NCBI RefSeq assembly: GCF_024323335.1
Contig: NC_066581.1
Coordinates: forward strand, 439,804,281-439,868,280
Reading direction: 5' to 3'
Length of the DNA stretch: 64,000 nucleotides
Source of the DNA: Lathyrus oleraceus
Taxonomy: Eukaryota > Streptophyta > Magnoliopsida > Fabales > Fabaceae
Position numbers and translations under genes: made by a program. Positions 24,301-35,821 of this stretch are shown piece by piece; position 1 is the first letter of the stretch, and the number at the start of each line of letters is the position of its first letter. The notes under the pieces are model-generated. The model was given only the letters and a program-made list of their open reading frames with translations. It did no database searches and was not told the DNA's origin.

Positions 24301-24623
24301 ATGGTAATGAATTAGACAGGGTGTAATGGTGAAGGGTGTGCAACGCTGGTTGTCATGTGGCTGTTACTGGGAAAGAAGAAGGGATTCTTACAAGATGATA
24401 AGGGAGTTTAAGTGAGCGAAGGGTGAAGGTGAAGATGATTAAGGTGTTTGTGGCTGAAGGTTGAGGTGAGTTTGTTTGGGTTTTATGGGGTTTGTAAGGA
24501 GGTGAGTGTGTTTGTTGAAGCAAGATGAAGGTTGGTTTTCTGGTGTGTGGGTAACATAGGTTACCGACCGACGGTTTGAAGAAGATTAGTGGTGATCGGT
24601 GGTAGTTAATATGGTGATCTGAA

Positions 24624-27600
24624 TCAGTGGCGGAGCCAGATAAAAAAATTTGGGATGGCCGCTAACGTAAAATAAAGATTATAAATAAAATGTAAATAGT
24701 ATTTTAAATAAAACATTAAAGTTAAAATAAATACAAAGTTAATTACTAAAAATTTAAATTACATGACTTAAAACTACCTTAAAGTAATGCTTTACGCGTT
24801 CCGAGTGACTTGAAGTTAATAATTGACTCCGAACTAATGCTTGCACTAATCTCCCTTTCAATATATACTGTCATGCTATCTCCAAGAAACCCATCATCCA
24901 TCTTGTTTCTCAACTTAGTCTTAATAATTTTCATTACTGAAAAAGACCTCTCAGTTGTGGCCGTAGAAACGGCAAGAGTCATGATAAGACGAAGTAGTCT
25001 ATCAATCAAGAAGTAAGTTTTAGCCTGTCCAGATGCAACCAAACATGAACATAGTTCTTGAATAGTTAATAATTATTCAAGTTTGATGCTTGACGAGCAA
25101 AAAATAGAAAATGTTGGAGTTGAAATTGCAAATTATTCTTCTCTTGATCACTAAAATCCATAGGATAATATTTTTCAACTAAAGAACAAATAGTATCAAT
25201 GCTAAAAGCTTTATATCCATCCTTAGGAGATAAAGAACAAGAAAGAGTTAACAAATCCATTGCCTGCTCACTGAATCTGCTATTCAACTCTTGTAACTGT
25301 TTGTCAATGGTAGTGAAAAAGATTTCAAATTTAAAGTAATTTTGAATTGTGACTTGATTCTCTTCAAGACAGGAGCGTCCAAATCTTGTTGTTGAATGAA
25401 CATCATTAAGATCAGGAATCTCAATACCATGTTTTTCACAAAAAGATACCACTTTAGTAAACAATATATCCCAACCATTTTCTCTCAAACCTTGAATAAG
25501 ATGTTTTGTTGAACGAACCAAGTTCATAGCATTAACTACATCTTGATTTTTTTTGTAAGGCTTGACAAAGCATATCTGTTATTCCCATGATTTCTTTCAT
25601 CAAGTGCAAAATAAATATAAAATCAAATGCCTTCAAGTAATTGTAACAACTATCTGCATCCCCACGTGTAGCATAACTCCCTCTATCTTTTGCAATTTTT
25701 TTAAAAACTAAACAAGTTGCTTCATACATGTTTATCAAGCTAGAAATTGAATCGTAATGTGATCCCCAACGAGTATCTCCAGCTCATTTCAATGTACCAA
25801 CTTGATTTGCACCTTTACCAGTTACAATCTCATCAATCTCTAACAAATAAGCAATTTCTTCTAATTAGGCAGCTTGTAACTCATCATGACGCTTTGTAGA
25901 AGAACAAACAACATTCACAACAAAGATCAGCTTCTCAAAAAATTTATGAACAGGTTTGACTTCTCTTGATGATGTAACTAATGCAAGTTGCAATCGATGA
26001 GAAAAACAATGAACATAGTATGCATAAGGACAATCCTTCATAACGAGGGCTTGTAAAGCATTCCATTCTCCTCTCATATTGCTAGCACCATCATACCCTT
26101 GACCACGAATGTTAGAAACATCAAGGTTATGTCGAGAAAGTATATCACATATTGCTTCCTTAAGAGTTAAAGATGTGGTGTCTTTAACATATGCCACATC
26201 AAAAAATCTCTCTTGTATTAAACCAACTTTATCAACAAATCTTAATACAAGAGCCATTTTTTCCTTTTTTGACTCATCACGAGCTTCATCAACAACGATA
26301 CAAAATTTGGAATCACCAATTTCCTCACGAATATTTTTTTTCACCCTACTAGAAAGAATTTGCAAGAGCTCTTTTTGAATTTGATGTGAAGTATACTTGC
26401 AATTTCGTGGAGCATTTTCCAACACAACTTTTGCAACTTCATCATTGTAGGATGCTAAAAGTTTCAATAACTCAAGAAAGTTACCTTGATTTCTTGATTT
26501 GCTACTTTCGTCGTGACCCCTAAAAGCACAAGCTTGTAGTGTTAACCAACGAACAATGTCAATTGAAGTCTTGAGTCGTAACCGATTATTCATTCTTTGA
26601 CTTGAACTTTGCACTTGAATAACATTTCTAATATAACCATCTTGATTCAAGGATCCTTCCCTATGTGTTTAAGAAAGGAACAATGTTTTCCATTCCTAAC
26701 TTTCTTCCAATTTCTAAAACCCATAGAAATAAAGACAAGTGATCCGGGACGTCCACTTAGTTTTTTGCTAAAAAGGTAACATGGTAAACAATATGCGGCA
26801 TCTTCAGATGGTGAATATTCTAACCATGATGGAAATATGCTAAACCAAGTATGTTGAAACCTTCTTGGATGATCCTCGTTCCCGGATAAAGGATAATTTT
26901 CTAAATGAATTTGATATGGACCCCATTTTAGATAAGCTCTTCGTATTACATCCACTTGATTTGGTGGATATTTCCAAATCGGAGGACGCTTTCCAGGATC
27001 GCATTCCAAATAATTTTCAAAACCATGATGCTCTTCAATTTGTGGATTCTCAAGAACTGTTTAAGATTCGGATGTCGGGATTATAATTTCTTCATCTCTC
27101 TCTTCTCTTTCAATTTCACATGCTTTCCTTTTGAAAAAAGAATCCATTTTCCTATTATTCATCTTTACTCTTCCTATAATATCATATCAGATCCAAAAAT
27201 CAATTTAGAGAACATAAAAATTAAAAGAGAAAAAAATTAATAAACTTAATTAATCAACTTTAATCCGTTTTAAAATACCGGTAACTTCACTATTAGAAAT
27301 TAGAAGCAACAATGATTAAATAAACCTTATAACAGTGTATAACTATATTTGTAAATTACAGTGTTATGAATTGGCTTAATAAACCTATTATAGATTATTT
27401 TAACACGTCAAGAAAGAAGAACCCTAAATATCTCAAATATACAAATCAAATAATCAGTTTAATTTGTTACTTTTTATAAAAGAAGAATGAATAAAGTTGT
27501 TTACCTGTTAGATGCCGATCACTTTAATCTGTTCCGATTTCGGTGCCGGTAGCAAACCCATATGAGAAAGAAAGGAAAGATATGAGCTTTTTACCTTATC

Positions 27601-27757
27601 TGTATTTTAACCTAACTTTGAATGAAAAATAAAAAATAAAAATTAATTTAAATTTAAAATAAGGATGTTTTAGTAATTTAATATATATGAATTAAAAAAA
27701 ATAAAAACTTGAGGGGTGGCCGTGGCCTTCCCACGTCCCCCCTCAGTTCCGCCATTG
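24624..27757 (-). mobile_element. hAT-superfamily DNA transposon, non-functional
   Basis: The ends are imperfect inverted repeats: CAGTGGCGGAGCC at 24625 and, inverted from 27757, CAATGGCGGAACTG. These are typical of plant hAT elements with a TTF-type zinc finger. The flanks gatctgaa (24616-24623) and gatctgat (27758-27765) are an 8-bp target duplication with one mismatch. The 3.1 kb between them carries a decayed transposase on the minus strand. It inserted into LTR D, whose sequence resumes on both sides. The DNA at the ends outside the transposase (24624-24778 and 27148-27757) is A/T-rich and shows nothing else. Confidence 0.85.
24779..27147 (-). pseudogene. hAT transposase (TTF zinc finger, DUF4371, hAT dimerisation), broken
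   Basis: The minus strand starts MDSFFKRK at 27147, a usual start for this family. The order is: TTF/BED-like zinc finger (CDPGKRPPIWKYPP to AAYCLPCYLFSKK, about 27030-26760), DUF4371 and RNase H-like core (KFCIVVDEARDES, GQGYDGASNMRG, CPYAYYVHCFSHRLQLAL, about 26350-25970), then the C-terminal dimerisation motif TATTERSFSVMKIIKTKLRN at about 24965-24900. It would cut and paste the transposon. Breaks are a TAA at 27061-27063, a frameshift near 26650, a TAA at 25865-25867, a TGA at about 25785, a frameshift at the T8 run near 25550, and another near 25070. It cannot give a full protein. Confidence 0.88.
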
Positions 27758-29001
27758 GATCTGATATGTTTTGTGGTGGTAAAGTTAGGTGGTAAAAGGT
27801 GAAAGAGGGTGTTGTTGGGATGAAGATGAAGGTGACTATATGACGATGGTGAGCGGTGATCTTGGGTGATGCAAATAGAGTATTGAGGGTGGGTTATTTT
27901 GGTATTGAACGAAAGGTGGTTTTTACGATGCATGATGGGTGGTATGGATAATGGTGATCTGGGACGGTGATGATTACATGGAGGTAGAAGAGTGGTTGAA
28001 GAAAGCAGGAATTACAGTGGCGGTAGAAGTTTGTGTTATGAGAGGTTTTCTGACTTTTGTGAAGTGAGAGGGAAAAATGGATTGTGTGAAGAGGAAGCCA
28101 AAATCCGAAAAATATGTAGTCCCCTTTTACAACAACTGTCATTGAATTTGAGAGCTTGGCCAATGGTGAAATTCCATGTGGAATCACTTGAATGGCCTCT
28201 CCATTTTACCTTCATATCAAAACCACAGTGATCAGGAAGAGAAAACGTGTGGTCATAACTGACACCAAGTTTTCTTCTTATCCACTTTCCTTTCTTTTTT
28301 ATTTCAATTTGTTTTCCTTAATTCTAATTGGTCAAAATATATGAATATGGATAACCATTGATAACCCTTGATTAAACTTGATCTAAGGGTCAAGATTGAA
28401 ACAAAGAAACACACTTTGTCAATCAACTTAAAATGCATAGAATGCCCTTTATAGAAGCTTAAAATAAATATAATAAAATTAAAATGAAGACATAGAAAAT
28501 TCTATTTAATTATTATTAACAATTTGACAAAAGAATAAAAATAAAAGGACTCAAAATGAAGAAAAAGTGCGCGTAAAAATGCCCGAAAAATTTAAATGAA
28601 TGTACTAAAATGATCAACACGAAATAAACCTCTGGAAAACATACAGGTTTTGATCAAATTTTGAAGTGAAAAATTCCCGACTGAAAAGGCTCAGGTTGAT
28701 CAAAATGAGACCGAAAAAGGAGTCAAAAAATAAAACGAGCACATCAGATTAAACTACATGAACCCTAGATTATTAAAATCGACGTCTACATGCTCGATTT
28801 TGAAATTTTTCACCCACTAATTTCACGTACATTTGAAAATTGATTCATCGGTCTGTTTGTATATCTGAAAATTTATCCTGGTTTGCATTTTAGGCGTTAT
28901 GCATGACAAAATGCATGATATGCTATGCAGGTGATGCAAAGTAAAGTAAAGTCGAATGCATGGAAGTTTTTAAAAGGTCCGGACAAAATTGGGGTATGAC
29001 A

Positions 29002-30040
29002 GTAACCAGAACTCACACTTGGATAATGTTCTATTTAAATCTATAATACTCAAATGGAGTTATTAGCTCCGAAGTCAAGAAGCATTCCATCTCTCTATCT
29101 CTTGAAGAATTTTCACAATCTTGTAATCTAGCTTTCACCCAACAAGACTACAATCAAAAGAATGATGAAGGCAATGGATTTAACTTGGATCTCCATGCTC
29201 ATTCTCTCATGATTTATCCATCTTATGTAATTCCATCTTTATTCAATGTCGGTATTGTACACCCAGACAATATATTTATTCACTATATAATGAATCATAT
29301 TCTTTTTCCAAGGAAAAGTAACTTATCCAAAAATCATACCTTTTTGGGGTTTGGTTTTTGGAAAATCAAGTTGAGAAAAATTGGGTAGATGTTATGCTTC
29401 ACCACATGTTGGATAGCAAAAAGAAGAACGCCATTCTACCCTATCATGAATTAGTCATAAAAACCTTAGTGTACTTTGGCTATGACTTGGAAGAAGAAGA
29501 ACCAGAAATCATGCACTCAAAGATATAAAAAGGAATTTTGAGCAAAATGGGATATACCATTCGAGGAAGAGAAATTGTTGTACTACTTACAAGAATAACA
29601 AGACAATAAAGAACTAATGACATATCTGCATCCTCTTCAAGAATTATCATTGATATTAATGATGATCAAATAGAAATTCACTCAAAGATCAACAGGCTTA
29701 TCAAGAAAATGGAGAAAAAACCTTATATCTCCAATAGTGTCAAACAAGGATGCTAGTGAGATGAACTAATTGTTTCTTATGTGCTTTTATTGCTTGTTTT
29801 TTTTCTTGCAATTCCCATTTTGTACTTTCCCTTGAACGAAATAAAATGATGTTTTCCCTTTCCTAAATGTTTATTTGCTAATATGTTTGATTTTGACAAA
29901 GGAGACGAATTATACTCTCAGAGGGAGTAAGTTATACTCTATACTTAATTGAAGAGGAGTTTAATTACTCCAAACACATATCTGTTATTTCTTTTACCAC
30001 CTTCCTGAGAGATGCGTTGTCATCTTAAAAAAAAGGAGAA
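29002..30040 (+). mobile_element. Degenerate retroelement internal region, family not identified
   Basis: A decayed reading frame runs through about 29045-29760 with stops. Recognisable peptide stretches include LMIYPSYVIPSLFNVGIVHP and LPYHELVIKTLVYFGYDLEE. These resemble accessory proteins annotated in plant retroelements, but I cannot name the family. It ends in a purine-rich tract (aaaaaaaaggagaatg, about 30028-30042) just before a probable LTR. Its left end is cut by LTR D at 29001. Bases 29002-29006 (GTAAC) would be D's target site, but D's other end is lost. Confidence 0.4.
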
Positions 30041-31621
30041 TGTAGAATCATGTTTGTAGGTTTAGAAATCAAAGAAATTATGGACAACATGCTCAAAAAG
30101 ATGAATATCATTTTGATGATGAAAACTAGAGTGCAAACATAACAAACGGTTAAAGATGAAAGCATACCAGGCTAGAGTTTGATAATCACTACAAAAGGTC
30201 CTCTAATGATGGAATTTAACAAGAATAAATCTCAAACCTTATCTTTAAGAAGAATTTAAGCAATTATTTGTATGACTAGATTATCTGACAAGTCTTGAAG
30301 TTCAAAGTGTGAAAAGTTTGCCATATCACGTATGAGTGAACAATATATTGTAATAGCATAAAGGATATTTCATAAAGTTATACGACTAATATCACACACA
30401 CACACACACACACACACAGAAAAGTTTTAAAAAAAATCTTAAGAATTTTTTTCTAAAAATGCTTTAAAGTCGTTCTAATTGAATTGGGAGTTGTTAGCAA
30501 AGTTTTGGACAATTTTTTATACTGGCCAATCGATTGGCACTCATACCCAATCGATTAGGTTATTCAAAATATGTGCCTTAAATGGTTAGGACAATGTCTT
30601 AATGAACAAAAACAACTTTATATCTTTTCTTTCCTTTTAAAACCTTCTAAACATTTATTTTTAGGCCAACCAATCGATTGGAGCATGATGCTAATCAATT
30701 GGCTCATTAAATTTGGCCCCAAAGTTTTTCCTTTTTTGTGCCACCCATCAGCCTATAAATAGAGGCCTTTTCCATCATATTTTCACATCTATAATCGTGA
30801 GCTTTCATATCTCACTTCTCACACACTCTCTAAAAATATTTTCTTACTTTCTCTTACTTAGAAATTAGTTGTACTACTTCCGAGAAAAGTCTTTTATTTG
30901 GTGAGGAGTTTTGTATTCTAGAAAGGTATAATTATAAATTCATCAAGGATCATTATCTTGGTTGAATAATTCATCCATTAGGGATTGTTTGTTTGGGTTT
31001 AAAGCTAAACCTGTTTAAAAGCTTTGGTTTTGGGGATTTAGGTTTTAAGTCCTAGGTTTGTAAGTTCAACTTGGTTTAAAAGCTTACATTAGTTCGAGAT
31101 CATCCTAAGTTAAAATATCAAGCTGGTTTGTGGTTATCTTGTGTAAAACCTCGGTTCAGTTTGTTAGTTCAACCCATTCAAAATCTTTCATTGGTTTGAG
31201 ATAATCCCGAACTAAAATCTCAGCGGTTCGAGGTTAACCTGGTCAAAACCTCAGTTCAGTTTGTTAGCTTTGTTCGGTTCAAAAGCTCTCTTTGGATTGA
31301 GATACGTCTATGTAAAATCTCGATTTAGCTTAAGGACTAACTGTTTCAAGTTGTTGTTTGGAAATAAGATTAACCGCTTCAATCCATTATTCAGAAGAAA
31401 GACTAAGAACATCACTCCTATATTTGTTGTTTGGTTGGAAGTTACTTGGAAACTTCATTTTTCTTTGTATAAGGGGGTTCAAGAGTTTAATCTACTAAAA
31501 TATCTAATGATTTACTATACACTCTTAAGACCAAATCTTGGGAACATGACTAACTCTTCTTGACCGAACCTGTATAATTTCGGTGTCTTCTCTCTTCCCT
31601 TACATTTTACTTTGTCCAACA
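30041..31621 (+). repeat. Probable Ty1-copia LTR
   Basis: It begins TG (at 30041 or 30051) right after a polypurine-like tract and ends ...tttgtccaaca at 31621. It has a TATA-like box, ctataaatag, at 30753-30762 and several ccaatcgattgg motifs at about 30525-30690, which recur in legume copia LTRs. A second copy is absent from the window, so the boundaries are not confirmed. The frames inside it show no protein motifs. Confidence 0.45.
30393..30418. repeat. (CA)13 microsatellite
   Basis: Thirteen uninterrupted CA dinucleotides lie within the probable copia LTR. Confidence 0.95.
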
Positions 31622-32320
31622 GTTAGAAAGTAAAACCATATATGACTCATATTTGACCCATGCAGTAAGATCAAAGGTTTATAGTGTTTGCACCATCCCT
31701 AGACAAAAGTCATCAACCTAAGAACTAAATGTTGCATGTTCTTCCAAAAATAGCACTTTTGAGACTCGTCCCAAGAAACACTTGATGGAATCTCCTCAAG
31801 CACTACTACAAAATATACCTTTGGTAACATCATATTACTACGACCATTGTGCCAACTATAGTAATATATTATTTTTACGCCCCTAATTTTTATTTTTATT
31901 TTATTAAAATAATTTTCATCACGGTTCATAATAATAACCTTGGTGATATATTGAGGGTTACAAGTTTCGAATAATAGCGTCAACATTTTTCCCTTTTTCC
32001 TATAAAAAATCGCATGTCCCTTAACTTATATTATTAAAAAAATTGATTTTTTTTTAACTACAGTTGTTTTAATCAACCGTCATTATATGTTCCATATTTC
32101 ACTATGGTTGATATTGGAAAACATGGTGAAATTCTTTATTGCAAAATTAAAACATAGCAGGTTCTTTATTCTCTTCATAACATGTTCCCTAGCAAATCAG
32201 GAGACAACAATAGCGTAGTCTCCATCTTCACCATCTTCATTCATTTGGAACATCCAATCTTCATCCTCCTCATTCATTTCTTGATCTCTTCCTCCTTTTT
32301 GAAGTACGATACATTTTTTG

Positions 32321-32365
<45 letters not shown>

Positions 32366-32669
32366 GCACGTTGGGGTTAATAGTAGTACATATTTCTAAA
32401 TGTTTATGTCCTTAGCTAGGGCTACTGGTTTCTTTTTTAACACATCAACGATGCTGGTTTTTGTTGCATTTCACGAATCAACCATTTGTGTATTGACATT
32501 GTGATGTGTATTATTCATGTTGCCATTTCATGTTTCATTCAGATTTTGTAATTATGACTTTGTGTAGTTACAAATAAAATTGTTGGATTGTTGATTGATT
32601 TCATGAATATGATTTAGATTTTGGTGTTGTTAAATGTTATATTGTTGTGATGGATACGCATATGCATAT
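31622..32669. other. Unassigned DNA with a CACTA-like terminus
   Basis: At 31801 the sequence CACTACTACAAAA fits the terminus of a CACTA (En/Spm) transposon. It is followed by stretches such as ttggtaacatcat and gttgttttaatcaaccgtc that look like subterminal repeats. No matching inverted end (ttttgtagtagtg) is visible before the next LTR, so this is at best a fragment. From about 32150 to 32669 I see no coding sequence. The open frame at 32182-32415 runs through a microsatellite. Confidence 0.4.
32322..32363. repeat. (TC)n microsatellite
   Basis: About 42 bases of TC dinucleotides with one interruption (ttt) near 32330. Confidence 0.95.
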
Positions 32670-34039
32670 TGTCATTCCCCAAAATTTGCCCTACCGTTCA
32701 CATCGATCATGTAGGTCAGTAACTCCAAACATTTGCATATCATCCTCATCCATTCATTTCATTGAATAAGCATGGTACAACTGGAGGCGACACGTGACTC
32801 AAATTCATGTGTTTCTTGGTGCACTGATGTGTTTGTTCAGTCATTTCATTCAACCATGGTTTAATACGATTTACCAGTCTTGTGATCATTTGGGGTCATT
32901 GGTTCACTGCATGTCGTCATCCGATTCATCTTTTCATTATTGCATCATAACATTTTTCCATTGATCCCAGTTTCAAAAGGATTTTTGATTTCAAGTTAAG
33001 TCGAATGGAAGTTCGATTGAATTTTTAGAATTTTAATCGTTGTAGAATTTTATTTCTTTTTCTAATGGGCCATTTTTGTTTAATTAGAATTAAGCCCATT
33101 TTAATTCAAATTTCATTTTCAATATCCAATTCCATTTTGATTATACAAAGTCCATAAAATTTCCAAATCCATGATCCATTTTCAAATCCAATTTTATTCA
33201 ATCCAATTTTTAATAAAACCATTAACCATATTCATTAACCATTTACAATAAAAAACAATTCCAAATTTTAAATCCAAATTTGTAACCCATATCCATTTTT
33301 AAACCAAATGAACCTATCCATTTTTTAAGCCCATTTTAAATATCCAAATATCCAACTTATCCAATTTCCAGATCCAATGTATCACACCCATTAAACCATA
33401 ATTAACCCAATAGTCCAGTTAATCCATTTCCATGTCAATATCCAATGACCCCATATTTGGCCAATGTCCATAGCAACCCATCTCATAATGAATCTAATCC
33501 ATATTGATACTCCAAATAAGCCAAAGTGAAATTCAAAGTTGTAGTACATGAGTAAAACGCATAAAATAAAAAAGGCAACACTTGAGTTGCATAAGCTACC
33601 ATCACTACCCAAAAGTACAAAACGACGGAAAAGCATAAGCGAAAGTACAGTTGAACCAAAAGGCAAAAAGCTGCTAACAAAGTCGGTACAATGTGCAGCC
33701 AACACTTCAAAAATACCAACTCCAAAGCCGATATAACAGCAGAAAAACCACGACGCCAAGCCGGTGTCAAAAGGAAAAATGCAGCTACAAAGCCAAAAAC
33801 TCAAAACAACTACAAACGGAAACAATCCAAAATTTGAATATGAAAGCAGCAGTACAAAAGCTACACCTTTACAAACTGTAGGCGTCAAAACGCAGGCATC
33901 ATGGGCTGAACGAGATCAAAATGCAAAGAAAAGCAAACAAGTTGTTGTTCATAAGTGCAAGCCACGAACGCAAACACAAGCCGTTAACGGGAATGCACCA
34001 GCTACCGCGTGAGAAGTGAAACGCAACAAGAGATTGAAG

Positions 34040-34048
34040 CTATATAAG
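34040..34048 (+). promoter_or_regulatory. TATA-like box in the 5' LTR of element C
   Basis: The sequence ctatataag lies about 1.4 kb into the LTR, followed by a C/T-rich stretch. The chromovirus-like insertion lies about 440 bases downstream. Confidence 0.45.
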
Positions 34049-34489
34049 TCATTCACTGCATATTTCGTCGCTCTCGAATCTCTTCCCCAAAATTTCTGAT
34101 TCCTCATTCTTCCATTTTATTTCTTCCGGTAACGAATTTCCCTTCCTCCTATTCTTCTTCTTCGGCGACTAAGAAACGACTCAACTGTTTCTTCACCTTT
34201 CCGAGAATCCCAATGCTACAGCTAAACGTAGCGGTGTAGCAAATTTTTTCATTGCCGTTTTCCATCTCTCTTTCACTATTCACATAAATCGCAATACTGA
34301 ATCATAACCTGCACATAGAACCAAGGCGAGGATTCCACAAGAAGAGGATCGGAGCGTGAAGTCGATTATCGGAAGCGCGAGTGTGTCGTCGCTGTTGCCG
34401 GTAAAACTCTTATTTCATCGTTTGAGATGTTGTGTTTAGATTGAGAGGGTGAGAAGGTTAGGACGGTGCGAGTGAGGGCGTTTGGAATC

Positions 34490-35321
34490 TGATGAGGACG
34501 TAATCCAAGACATAAATGATACAATGCAAAGCTTAGGAGGTCCTATGACAAGGGCACGTGCAAGAAGAGTCAATGATGCTTTAGTTCACTTCATGATCAA
34601 GTCAATAGAATGCATGGGCCATATTGAAGAAAAAGAGCCCAAGTTTATTCTTATCATCCAAGCATGTGATAAAAGGCCCAATAATGCATAAATAAATAAA
34701 AATAAAGGAAATATCAACAACCACACTATAATGGACGAAAATTGCAAGAGAAGTGGTAAATAAAGAATTGCCATTATTCTGCCCTTTCAAGAACCCCACT
34801 ATCTCTTCTTTATTTTGCACTTTCTTTGTAATAACTCAACCCACTATCATGATAATTAGTGGCTGAAACCTTTTGTTTTCTTAGGAGTTAATTTTTACTT
34901 ATTTCATCATCTTAAGGCATTCCTATATAAAGGAGGCATGTATCTTCTTTTTGGATCAATGAATTTTGGCAAGTTTACACATTGTGTAAGTGAGAGTATT
35001 TGCTCTTAGGTTCTGGATTGGACCAAAATTGATCTTATCAAGAAAACCTTTTCTTGTGGTGATCCTCATCCATAGGCTTATTATTCTCTCTTGGATTAGA
35101 AAGAGTGTGGCGCCCCTTCTACTTAATTCCATTTCTTATTTCTCCTTTATTTCATATCAATCTCGTTTATTTTATATGCATGTATCAAATTCTGTCATTC
35201 TTTCAATTATAAGGCAGATTACTTCCTCTGAGTCACAAAAGAATTAATATTCCAAAAGTTAACAAAGTTGTTTCAAATTTTTTGAAGGAAATGCATAAGT
35301 CTCAAAGGTTAGTGCATATCA
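34490..35321 (+). repeat. 5' LTR of the chromovirus-like element
   Basis: It begins TGATGAGG after the target site GAATC and ends ...gcatatca before the PBS. A TATA-like box (ctatataaa) is at 34923-34931. Its first 200 bases (to 34691) are a non-functional copy of the pol C-terminal codons that also lie in the 3' LTR. Confidence 0.9.
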
Positions 35322-35821
35322 AGTGGTAATCAGAGCATATTCCAAAAAAAAAGGGGCCGAAATATGGTAAATTGTCTATATTCTTGTTCTTCATTATTAT
35401 CCATTTATCATTATAAAAAAAATTCGAAAAAAAAGGGGTATAAGAAAAAAAAAAGGGATCTGATTGTTAAAGATTGTGATTCAAAAAAAAAAGTTCTATT
35501 TTTTTTTCTTGCCACACTCTTAAAATTCTCCTGGTTTCCTTTGTTTTAGAGTCTTTTTTTTTGTTTGCTGTTTTTTTAAGTTTTTTGTGTGTTGATTATC
35601 ATCTGAAATTGATTTCTTTGTGTTGATTCATTTTGGTTTCTCTAAAGAACTAAAAGAGAAAATTGAGTGGTAAAAGGCAGAGTGATTTAATTATTAAAAA
35701 AAAAAGTAAAAAAAAAATAAAAAATTGAGTGAAACACGAGTGATTGAGTGTAAACACGTGAGTAGAGTGGTGAGGTCCATTTTTAAACACTTGTTCCTAA
35801 TTTCACAAATATTTCACTATT

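Larger units (their letters stand above)
17051..29001 (-). mobile_element. 5' LTR of Ogre/Tat element D, interrupted by two insertions
   Basis: Read on the minus strand the LTR starts TGTCATACCCCAATTTTG at 29001 and ends ...gatgcgaca at 17051, next to the PBS. It is split by a solo LTR (19849-23976) and a hAT transposon (24624-27757). Removing both with their target duplications leaves about 4.7 kb. The 1.2 kb at 27766-29001 aligns with the start of the solo LTR (about 22700-23976), and 17051-17250 aligns with its end (19849-20050), so all belong to one LTR family. It also carries a TYW1-like coding fragment (24016-24300), which would explain part of its extra length over the 4.1 kb solo LTR. 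The 126-codon open frame at 18215-18595 is non-coding repeat sequence. Confidence 0.75.

Noticed and set aside
33391..33888. 165-codon minus-strand frame rich in F, L and V
   Set aside because: It sits in LTR C. The hydrophobic content reflects T-rich composition, and the homologous stretch in the 3' LTR is not kept open.
34490..34691. Separate small gene
   Set aside because: It is the 5' LTR copy of the pol C-terminal codons of the chromovirus-like element.
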